This document shows, one piece after another, positions 22,315 to 28,681 of a stretch of DNA of 28,733 bases (positions are counted from its first letter, which is position 1; every line of letters begins with the position of its first letter). Source of the stretch: a virus. Made by a program: the position numbers and the translations under genes. The stretch spans positions 1-28,733 of IMG/VR virus record IMGVR_UViG_3300040809_000734. One strand, given 5' to 3'. The notes beneath the pieces are model-generated. The model had not been told where the DNA came from, ran no database searches, and saw only the letters and a list, made by a program, of their open reading frames with translations.

Positions 22315-22942
22315 ACGTGTAGATAACCTAATGTATAAGACATCCTACAACAGAGATGTCAATAAGAAGCTAGACTTGCAAGGTGATGTTGAGAAGTTGC
22401 AGTGGGAGATTAAGGAACTTAACTCGCAGAAGAGTAACCTACGGTACGAATTAAAATCTTTAGAGAAAAGTAAGGAAGAATACCTAGCTGAACGGTATAA
22501 GGAACGTGAAAAGGAAACCCTTCTGCTAGAAGACTACGAAGAAGAGATTAAGAGGTTAGCTTATAGATTGAGTGAACTAGATGAAATTAAAGGCGGTAGA
22601 ATGGTAAGCTTTTCCCAGAGCTATTATGAAGAACTTAGAGCTGTTAAGACAAGACTAAAAGAACTTCAAGAGAAATTCTCTAGAGTGTCTATACCTATAG
22701 GAGAACTCAGTAGGTATTCTAACTTCTGTATAACAGGTAAGATACTTAAGATGTCTCATAAGATAGATGAGCTTACTAAAGAAAGAGAAAAAGAAGACGC
22801 CAAACTAAGATGGCAACAGAAAGAACTACGAGAGACAGAACAGAAATACAAAAAGGTTATCCACCAAGATAGAGAAACTATATTGCGATGGACCATAGTA
22901 GGTGCTATCCTTGGGGCTTTACTAACAGGGTTGTTAACATGA
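22307..22942 (+). CDS. Long coiled-coil protein with C-terminal membrane anchor, 211 aa
   Basis: Nearly the whole chain is a charged coiled coil (VEKLQWEIKELNSQKSNL; YEELRAVKTRLKELQEKF; KEDAKLRWQQKELRETEQ). It ends in a hydrophobic segment of about 17 residues (WTIVGAILGALLTGLLT), so it is tail-anchored with the coil in the cytoplasm. Such a rod could tether a structure to the membrane. An i-spanin would have the membrane helix at the N-terminus, so that reading is disfavoured. Start overlaps the previous gene by eight bases; the stop overlaps the next start (ATGA). Confidence 0.7.
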   Translation: MNKRVDNLMYKTSYNRDVNKKLDLQGDVEKLQWEIKELNSQKSNLRYELKSLEKSKEEYLAERYKEREKETLLLEDYEEEIKRLAYRLSELDEIKGGRMVSFSQSYYEELRAVKTRLKELQEKFSRVSIPIGELSRYSNFCITGKILKMSHKIDELTKEREKEDAKLRWQQKELRETEQKYKKVIHQDRETILRWTIVGAILGALLTGLLT

Positions 22943-23196
22943 CTAAGATGATAATCTTTGAAGGAAACACTGTAAGGTTAGATAACAACAGCATAAATGA
23001 CCTAGAAATTGCCCTGAAGGTACAAGACTTAGAAGGTTTTATTGTTAAGCATATAAACCTGCAAGAGAGATTCTATGTACTTAGCACAGAACACATATTG
23101 CACGAAGGATGTATACTTAGCGTTATATCTAACTGGGTTTACTTTAAAGATAAAAACCTCAAGAAGTACGCGGAAACTAGTAGACTATCTTGTTGA
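22939..23196 (+). CDS. Hypothetical protein, 85 aa
   Basis: The start is ATG 22939, overlapping the preceding stop (ATGA); the longer frame from 22888 lies inside the coiled-coil gene. Soluble alpha/beta protein (MIIFEGNTVRLDNNSIND; LNLQ-type segments; YFKDKNLKKYAET). Its first 20 bases are nearly repeated at 23249. Confidence 0.6.
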   Translation: MTKMIIFEGNTVRLDNNSINDLEIALKVQDLEGFIVKHINLQERFYVLSTEHILHEGCILSVISNWVYFKDKNLKKYAETSRLSC

Positions 23197-23248
23197 AATT
23201 TAGTAAGATAGTATATTAAATAAGTAACTTAAAAGAGGGTGTTTAACA

Positions 23249-23284
23249 ATGACTAAGATGATCCTTATCGGTATAGTCATTTAG
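23249..23284 (+). pseudogene. Eleven-codon frame duplicating the start of the upstream gene
   Basis: An AAGAGGG site and ATG are followed by MTKMILIGIVI and TAG. The segment AGGGTGTTTAACAATGACTA (about 23236-23255) and the following AGATGAT copy the start region of the 22939 gene (AGGGTTGTTAACATGACTA...). It may be a remnant of tandem duplication, or a leader peptide whose translation couples to the gene at 23295. Confidence 0.35.
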
Positions 23285-23294
23285 TGAGGGTTGA

Positions 23295-23579
23295 ATGATT
23301 AAAATAGAGAAAGAAGGTAGTATGTATAAAGCTTACCATACGGAATACAAGAGCGTTAAACCCGTATACCGTAAAACAGAATTTAATGCAGAGTTAGTTT
23401 TTGGTTTCAGGCTGGCACGATATAAAGCACATCTGGCGAGTATAGAGGAACTTAAAAAATTGTTACACTTATACCCAAAACTAGCTAAAGATGTTTTGGA
23501 AGAGATTGGAGATACTAGTGAAAACTTGGTACTTGAAGAAAGAGCAGGATGGTGGACTGACGAGAAACCTAATGATTGA
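23295..23579 (+). CDS. Hypothetical protein, 94 aa
   Basis: GTGAGGG precedes the ATG. Small soluble protein with a basic first half (MYKAYHTEYKSVKPVYRK) and a helical, acidic second half (IEELKKLLHLYPKLAKDVL). Unknown function. Confidence 0.65.
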   Translation: MIKIEKEGSMYKAYHTEYKSVKPVYRKTEFNAELVFGFRLARYKAHLASIEELKKLLHLYPKLAKDVLEEIGDTSENLVLEERAGWWTDEKPND

Positions 23580-23626
23580 TCCCCACTACTGAAGAATAAA
23601 CCATGTAAGATGGTAATCTGTTAAAT

Positions 23627-23661
23627 TAATCACCAATGAGAGTGATTATTAAGAATATAAT
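23627..23661 (+). promoter_or_regulatory. Intergenic hairpin plus AAGAATATAAT element, copy 2
   Basis: TAATCAC pairs exactly with GTGATTA (23627-23633 and 23642-23648). After two bases follows AAGAATATAAT (23651-23661). Same two parts as the element at 21200-21257, but closer together. It precedes the gene at 23689. Confidence 0.4.
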
Positions 23662-23688
23662 TAAGTAATACATAAGAGAGGAACTAAG

Positions 23689-24183
23689 ATGAAAGATAAT
23701 AAGATTAAGACAGAGGCAGAAAAGAATCTAGAAGCTCACGAATTCATATATTGCCATGAAGGCGGTTACTATTTCTCAGAGAACGAGCAATATAACTTCA
23801 GCAGAAATACTAACTATAAACGTGATGGTGATATAGAATCTTGGGAATTTCAAGATGGGTCTAAAATATATAAGACCGCAGGAAGATTCACAGTTGAAGA
23901 AATACCTAAACCCTCTAAAACGTGGGGTATCCCTACTTTTAAGGGTATGGAGAAGACTCAAGCATATGGCGCATTATGTACAGAGTGTTTTAAACAAGAG
24001 GATGATAATCTTTTCACAGCTCTACATTGTAATGTTTACTGGTTTCCACCTTATATTAAACAATATGAAAGAGAAGGGAGTATAGAAGTCTGGTTGTGTG
24101 AAGATATGTCTATTATAGAAAAACATGGTAGATTGTTTTATGTTAGAGAGCTAGGAGAAGGTCTTAGGTGGGTACAAGCTTAA
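23689..24183 (+). CDS. Hypothetical protein, 164 aa
   Basis: GAGAGGAAC lies before the ATG. Aromatic soluble protein with three cysteines in the middle (ALCTECFKQEDDN; ALHCNVYWFPPY); CTEC could be half of a zinc site. Two similar halves are suggested by ...IESWEFQDGSKIYKTAGRF and ...IEVWLCEDMSIIEKHGRLF, an internal repeat of about 80 residues. No family recognised. Confidence 0.7.
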   Translation: MKDNKIKTEAEKNLEAHEFIYCHEGGYYFSENEQYNFSRNTNYKRDGDIESWEFQDGSKIYKTAGRFTVEEIPKPSKTWGIPTFKGMEKTQAYGALCTECFKQEDDNLFTALHCNVYWFPPYIKQYEREGSIEVWLCEDMSIIEKHGRLFYVRELGEGLRWVQA

Positions 24184-24206
24184 TATATTTAATAGAGGAG
24201 AAAACG

Positions 24207-25481
24207 ATGGAAGTGTGTAAACAACAAAAAGCTATAGACCTAATAAACTCTGGTGAGAATATCTTCTTAACTGGAGCTGGAGGTGTTGGTAAAAGTTATG
24301 TAATCAAACAAGTAACTACAGATAATACCTTATTGTTAGCACCAACAGGTATAGCAGCTCTAAATATTGGAGGTAGTACATGTCATAAAGTTTTCAAACT
24401 ACCTCTAGGTTTACCCACAGAGAAAGATAAGAAATTTATACACAAGGACCTAAAGAGTCTATTCTCAGGTAATAAAGTAACACGTATCATTATTGATGAA
24501 GTAGGTATGCTACGAACTGATGTACTAGAACTTATCAATACTCGACTTCAGAAGGTGAAAGGTAATAAACTCCCTTTTGGTGGTATCCAGATGGTATTAG
24601 TCGGTGACTTCTTCCAGCTAGAACCTATTGTGAACTATCAAGAACGTACACGGTTCAATGCACTGTATGAATCACCTTTCTGTTTCTCTAGTGAAGTGTT
24701 TGCAGACTTCCATACAATAGAACTAACTAAAGTGTATCGTCAAGAGGATGAACGGCAAGTAAAAATATTAGAAGCATTACGTAAAGGTACAAACTATAAA
24801 GAGGAAGCTCTACAGTGTATCATACAAGAAGCAGCACCCTATGACCAGACACAAGATAAACTCCATCTATGCGCTTATAAGAAAGATGCTGAGAAAGTTA
24901 ACCAATACTGGGCTAATAAACTTAAAGGTAAAACACATACATTCAGAGCTAAATTAGGCGGTAAGAAAGCTACATGGTCAGAAGCACCAGTACCATTAGA
25001 AGTGAAACTCAAAGTAGGGAGTAAAGTAATTATATGTGCTAATAGTCCTGATGAAAGTTATGTCAATGGTGATAGAGGTACTGTAACCAACATATCTAAA
25101 ACATTTGTCACTGTGAAGCTCCTAGACGGAAGAGAAGTGGAAGTAGATGAATTCACATGGGAGAAATACGGATACAAAGGAACTGGTAAAGGCTTCACGA
25201 AGATGGTTGAATCTTCTATGGCACAAATACCATTGGCACTAGGTTGGGCGATATCTATTCACAAATCTCAAGGAATGACTTTAGAGGATGTAGTATTAGA
25301 TACTGGTAAAGGTTGTTTCTCACATGGTCAACTATATGTAGCCCTGTCACGTATTAAGGACCTAAGAAGGTTATCTCTAACTAAACCAATAGAACTTAGA
25401 GAACTAATCGTTAAACAAGAAGTGAAAGACTTCTACAACAAGATAGAACATGCAGAGAGATTACATGAAGAAACAATCTGA
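24207..25481 (+). CDS. Pif1/RecD-like SF1B DNA helicase
   Basis: A 424-aa ATP-dependent 5'-3'-type DNA helicase. Motifs in order: Walker A GAGGVGKS (23-30), Ia LLLAPTGIAALNIGG, Walker B IIIDE (94-98), III QMVLVGDFFQLEPI, IV-like VYRQED, and a central SH3-like region (SYVNGDRGTVTNI). V/VI are GWAISIHKSQGMTLEDVVLD and YVALSRIKDL. It likely acts in replication fork progression or recombination, as Dda does in T4. Start ATG 24207 has GAGGAG just upstream; the ATG at 24168 lies in the previous gene. Confidence 0.9.
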   Translation: MEVCKQQKAIDLINSGENIFLTGAGGVGKSYVIKQVTTDNTLLLAPTGIAALNIGGSTCHKVFKLPLGLPTEKDKKFIHKDLKSLFSGNKVTRIIIDEVGMLRTDVLELINTRLQKVKGNKLPFGGIQMVLVGDFFQLEPIVNYQERTRFNALYESPFCFSSEVFADFHTIELTKVYRQEDERQVKILEALRKGTNYKEEALQCIIQEAAPYDQTQDKLHLCAYKKDAEKVNQYWANKLKGKTHTFRAKLGGKKATWSEAPVPLEVKLKVGSKVIICANSPDESYVNGDRGTVTNISKTFVTVKLLDGREVEVDEFTWEKYGYKGTGKGFTKMVESSMAQIPLALGWAISIHKSQGMTLEDVVLDTGKGCFSHGQLYVALSRIKDLRRLSLTKPIELRELIVKQEVKDFYNKIEHAERLHEETI

Positions 25482-26220
25482 TATAGATAATATAGTAGAG
25501 CAACTTAAAAATGAAACCTTTGAATTACATGAAGTGGTAGATAAACTATTGCACCTACAAGGATGTAACGTAGATATGAAGAAAGCCTTTACTATATCTA
25601 ATATGGTGGCTGGCAAGGCAAAAGATAATATAACATCACAAGAAGACTATGTACAGAAAGAATACATAAGCTATGAACTACAGTTTGCAGCATACACCTA
25701 TATACTAGACTGCGGAGCCACACCAGAAGAAGCACTAATGTATTCCACCTCACTAGACCTTCCCAACGGTGTACCAGAAGGAATGGACCCAGAAGAGTTC
25801 ATACAAGCAGTGAAGAACCGTAAAAGCTTCCACAATAAGAAAGTAGTACAAGCAGCAGATGACCACAAGGAACAGCAGAAGATGGATAAGAATAGAACAC
25901 TGTGTAAGAAAGTCCTTAGAGAAGCATCATCTCCAAATGCACAACTAAGAGCTTTACATAAACAGAAAACTCTAAGCGATATCCTAGAAGGTTTGAAAGA
26001 AAAGAGTGAGATACAAGAAAATAAAATATCCAACCTAGAGGCTAAAACATCCTCCACTGAACTAGATATAAAATATCTACACGAGATGCAAGGACTAGAA
26101 GGTATACCACCTAAAGAGAAAGCCTCCAAGCTTAAAGCAGATGGTCACACTCAGAAGGTTATAGCTGAAGCTGTAGGTGTAAGTCTCCCCACTATAAAAC
26201 GTTGGTGGAAGTCCTTGTAA
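25465..26220 (+). CDS. Helix-turn-helix protein overlapping the helicase gene
   Basis: A 251-aa protein that starts inside the helicase end. ATG 25465 has AGAGAG upstream, as used elsewhere in this phage; ATG 25450 is possible. A long central region is helical and charged. The last 40 residues form a helix-turn-helix of the resolvase/Fis type (KASKLKADGHTQKVIAEAVG, then VSLPTIKRWWKSL). The N-terminal domain is not recognised (LHEVVDKLLHLQGCNVDMKK). Coupling to the helicase suggests a DNA-binding replication partner or a regulator. Confidence 0.72.
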   Translation: MKKQSDIDNIVEQLKNETFELHEVVDKLLHLQGCNVDMKKAFTISNMVAGKAKDNITSQEDYVQKEYISYELQFAAYTYILDCGATPEEALMYSTSLDLPNGVPEGMDPEEFIQAVKNRKSFHNKKVVQAADDHKEQQKMDKNRTLCKKVLREASSPNAQLRALHKQKTLSDILEGLKEKSEIQENKISNLEAKTSSTELDIKYLHEMQGLEGIPPKEKASKLKADGHTQKVIAEAVGVSLPTIKRWWKSL

Positions 26221-26272
26221 AGTCTCTTAAGAAAAATGATACCTAAATGATACCCTGAGAAGTCTCTTTTTT

Positions 26273-26290
26273 ACTATAAAGACTATAAAG
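26273..26290. repeat. Tandem 9-bp repeat ACTATAAAG
   Basis: Two adjacent copies at 26273-26281 and 26282-26290, with a partial third copy (ACTATAAA) at 26339-26346. They lie in the 159-base gap before the HNH gene. The same gap can fold CCCTGAGAAGT (near 26253-26263) with ACTTCTTAGGG (near 26295-26305) into an 11-pair stem enclosing the tandem repeat. Confidence 0.5.
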
Positions 26291-26379
26291 AAAAACTTCT
26301 TAGGGCTACCAACAAGATAATGTACCTGATATAGTACCACTATAAATAGTATAGAACATATATAAGAGAAAATAAATAC

Positions 26380-27576
26380 ATGAAAGAACTAAATTCTAAA
26401 ATAGAACACTTCCTTACACTGAACTACCCTTTAACAAATAACCGTTATAAAATATCTAATCTAGGAAGAGTCTGGGACTGTAAATCCAATAGATTTGTAT
26501 CACATGTACTAACTGGAAAGCCTTCTTACTTCTATGTGAACCTAACACTATCTAATAATAAAAGAGTTCTTAGAAGAGTGCATAACTTAATGGCTAAAAC
26601 CTTTATAGAGAATCCTGAAGATAAACCTATAGTAGATCATATAGACCGTAATAGATATAATAACTCTTTACCAAACCTTAGATGGGCTACTAGAAAAGAG
26701 AACGCTAGAAACTTACATCTTAACGTATACTATAAAGGACAACTACTATTAGACTACTGTAAAAGTAAATACCCAGAAGATAGCAGTGCTTTTAGTTACA
26801 TCAATCAAAAGAAGAACCTTCAAAATATCTCTATAGAAGATGCTGAAGCATTATACTTAGAGAGTAGAGCTGGTGAAGATATGAGAACTGTAACTGTGAA
26901 TAATAAAAATATCCGCCTTAAACATTATGCTGAAATATTAGATACAACCATATCAGAAATATCAACACTAAAAAATAATAACATATCTTATACTCTACTA
27001 GCTGAAGGACTTATTCTTAATAAGAAATATCTACATAGTTTGAAACCTGTATCAGAACTCCGTATGGAACAATCTATAGAGGTCTACGGTAAATGGTATC
27101 CCTCTCAAAGAGAACTATGTAGATGTTATGATATTAGTGAACATACTTTTAGAGAAAGACTTAAAAGAGGTATGAGTATACATGAAGCACTACACCATGA
27201 ACATATAAAGGCTTATGAAGCAATCTTAAATGGTAAAACTGTTACAGGAACTATTAGAGAATTGAGTGATATGTTTGGCATCCGTTATGAAATGGTATCT
27301 GACAGGATTAACAATAAAAAGATGTCCTTACAAGAAGCTTTAACAGGTAGTCGTAAAAAGTTTATGAAGTATAAAATAAATGGGGAGTTAGTACCTAAGA
27401 AGGACCTAATTTTAAAGTATCTACCAAATATTGATACTAAAACTTTTAATAGTAAACATTCTGTATTCCTTAAACGTTACAATCTTAAAGGTATCTCTGG
27501 TAATGTGGAAGGGTTGAGGATGACTTTTGAATTCTTTGGTGTGAAGGACATACCTGAAGATATTGAACCTTTTTAG
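26380..27576 (+). CDS. Free-standing HNH homing endonuclease with repeated C-terminal modules
   Basis: A 398-aa protein. The N-terminus has a NUMOD4-like segment (YKISNLGRVWDC) and an HNH core (VHNLMAKTF, then IVDHIDRNRYNNSLPNLRW, residues about 67-102). The remaining 280 residues appear to be five degenerate modules of about 40-50 residues. They lie at 117-160, 171-212, 234-272, 282-323 and 332-372. Each has the pattern Gly-Lys, a helix (xELxxxYxI), an Arg-rich helix and often MSxxEAL. They are probably DNA-binding units. It lies at the end of the + strand block and has only a weak ribosome-binding site. Confidence 0.82.
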   Translation: MKELNSKIEHFLTLNYPLTNNRYKISNLGRVWDCKSNRFVSHVLTGKPSYFYVNLTLSNNKRVLRRVHNLMAKTFIENPEDKPIVDHIDRNRYNNSLPNLRWATRKENARNLHLNVYYKGQLLLDYCKSKYPEDSSAFSYINQKKNLQNISIEDAEALYLESRAGEDMRTVTVNNKNIRLKHYAEILDTTISEISTLKNNNISYTLLAEGLILNKKYLHSLKPVSELRMEQSIEVYGKWYPSQRELCRCYDISEHTFRERLKRGMSIHEALHHEHIKAYEAILNGKTVTGTIRELSDMFGIRYEMVSDRINNKKMSLQEALTGSRKKFMKYKINGELVPKKDLILKYLPNIDTKTFNSKHSVFLKRYNLKGISGNVEGLRMTFEFFGVKDIPEDIEPF

Positions 27577-27616
27577 TATACTTTAGAAGATTAGCTTTAG
27601 AGGGTTTCTGATTAGG

Positions 27617-27675
27617 GTGGGACTGTAAATGGGTCTAGCACCACTTAATCCAACCCCAGCCCACTATATATTTTT
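27617..27675 (+). terminator. Terminator closing the + strand gene block
   Basis: GTGGG-A-CTG (27617-27625) pairs with CAGCCCAC (27657-27664) around a bulged A. The stem can extend by GGGT (27631-27634) with ACCC (27653-27656). TATATATTTTT (27665-27675) follows directly. It stands between convergent genes. The rest of the gap to 27769 is non-coding and contains unusual C7 and C6 runs. Confidence 0.6.
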
Positions 27676-27769
27676 ACAGCACAATATAGAAATATCGAAG
27701 CAGACCATCCTACAAAGACCCCCCCAGAGGACCACCTCAGAAGCCCCCCAAGAAGATATCTTTTAAAGG

Positions 27770-28012
27770 TTAACCCATATAGTTGCTATCTTTCAAGTCT
27801 TCCTCTGAAGCGTTTTCCTCTACCCAGTTCTCATATTCTACTAGTTCCTTTTTAGTTTTAGCTGTATCTCCAGAATCACCATCAAAGTCACCTTCATAGT
27901 TAACACACCATTTATGACCCCATGAACATTCCTCTAGTCTGGATATTGTTATTACTTGTCCGTCTTTACGTGTAGCCTGATAGTCGCCGCTAGGAAGTCT
28001 TGAAAATTTCAT
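27770..28012 (-). CDS. Hypothetical protein, 80 aa, reverse strand
   Basis: Minus-strand gene starting MKFSRLPSGDYQATRKDGQV. A small beta-rich N-terminal half (ITISRLEECSWGHKWCVNY) is followed by an acidic end (DGDSGDTAKTKKELVEYENW). Its start lies two bases after a hairpin that presents AAGG in the loop. It has its own promoter at 28070-28098. Function unknown; expected to be an early, individually transcribed gene. Confidence 0.65.
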   Translation of the reverse strand: MKFSRLPSGDYQATRKDGQVITISRLEECSWGHKWCVNYEGDFDGDSGDTAKTKKELVEYENWVEENASEEDLKDSNYMG

Positions 28013-28087
28013 ATACTGTTACCTTATACAGTGGTTAGCTAAAGCGGTATTGCCTTAGCTGGTGTATTCATTATGGGGGATAACCTC
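28010..28087 (-). repeat. Promoter-leader cassette, copy A
   Basis: This segment matches 28311-28387 over most of its length, including the start of the gene (ATGAAA-TTTC). On the minus strand it carries the -10 region, CAGCTAAGG, a hairpin (28037-28045 with 28052-28060, nine pairs with one G.U) and a second stem ACTGT/ACAGT (28015-28032). The eight-base loop of that stem holds the AAGG ribosome-binding sequence. Confidence 0.65.
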
Positions 28088-28098
28088 TGATAAGTCAA
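28070..28098 (-). promoter_or_regulatory. Promoter for the 80-aa reverse gene
   Basis: Minus strand: TTGACT (28098-28093), 17 bases, CATAAT (28075-28070), each 5/6 to consensus. Transcription would start near 28063, giving a leader of about 50 bases with two hairpins. Confidence 0.6.
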
Positions 28099-28118
28099 GC
28101 CCCTAAGTGAAATAAATA

Positions 28119-28313
28119 TTACTTAACAATCTCTAAAAATTTGACTCTAAGTTTAGCCAGTGAGATAGCCTTTTTAGCTGCTACTGTATTGATAGCGCCC
28201 ATTTGATAGATTAAGCAATGCAAGCTTACAACGTCTTTTCTACTTTTGATATATTCTTCTGCTAAACCTGATTCATTGTTTTTTAAAGTGTTTAATACAG
28301 TAGAAAGTTTCAT
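28119..28313 (-). CDS. Hypothetical protein, 64 aa, reverse strand
   Basis: Minus-strand gene beginning MKLSTVLNTLKNNESGLAEE. Helical, basic small protein (KKAISLAKLRVKFLEIVK at the end). It uses the second copy of the promoter-leader cassette, and even its first codons resemble those of the neighbouring gene. No family recognised. Confidence 0.6.
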   Translation of the reverse strand: MKLSTVLNTLKNNESGLAEEYIKSRKDVVSLHCLIYQMGAINTVAAKKAISLAKLRVKFLEIVK

Positions 28314-28387
28314 AACTGTTCACCTTTACAGTGGTTAATGCCTTGGGGTTGTTCCCTTAGCTGGTGTATTCATTATGGGGTATAACC
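28311..28387 (-). repeat. Promoter-leader cassette, copy B
   Basis: Second copy of the element at 28010-28087. The stem ACTGT/ACAGT (28315-28319 with 28328-28332) again has an eight-base loop containing AAAGG. The middle hairpin has changed to a shorter GGG/CCC stem. The block from CCAGCTAAGG back to the -10 region is nearly identical in both copies. Confidence 0.65.
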
Positions 28388-28400
28388 TTTAAAAGATCCA
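28372..28400 (-). promoter_or_regulatory. Promoter for the 64-aa reverse gene
   Basis: Minus strand CATAAT (28377-28372) as in copy A. The -35 region is poorer: TTGGAT with an 18-base spacer or TGGATC with 17. Supported mainly by being the duplicate of the promoter at 28070-28098. Confidence 0.45.
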
Positions 28401-28681
28401 ATAAAAGATCAACTATTTTAATACAAGATAGTTATATACATATACTAAAACCTATATAAGCTGTAATCCTTCCTGTAAGCCATCCTAAGCGGTTTTCTCT
28501 AAAAGTGATACTATGACAGCCAGAACAAGAGATCTCAATTTTCACTATAATAGTGCAAAATGATCATTCACCAAATGAATAATGGTAGACACTAATACAT
28601 AACTAAAATCAATACATTCTATATAACATTCTCATATACTATATAACTATGATATCATCATAACCCTTTGACAGACTCATC
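28401..28681. other. Non-coding AT-rich region with palindromes
   Basis: No convincing gene on either strand. It contains the odd-centre palindrome CACTAT-A-ATAGTG (28543-28555), the 10-bp palindrome ATGATATCAT (28649-28658), a direct repeat CTATATAAC (28619-28627 and 28639-28647) and TTGACA on the + strand (28668-28673) without a good -10. The content fits an operator-rich control region or a replication origin flank. Confidence 0.5.

Noticed and set aside
22307-22942. Spanin reading of the coiled-coil membrane protein
   Set aside because: The membrane segment is at the C-terminus and no partner o-spanin lipoprotein gene overlaps it.
25698-26129. Reverse open frame of 143 codons under the helix-turn-helix gene
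   Set aside because: Serine- and cysteine-rich shadow translation of a coupled + strand gene; no ribosome-binding site.
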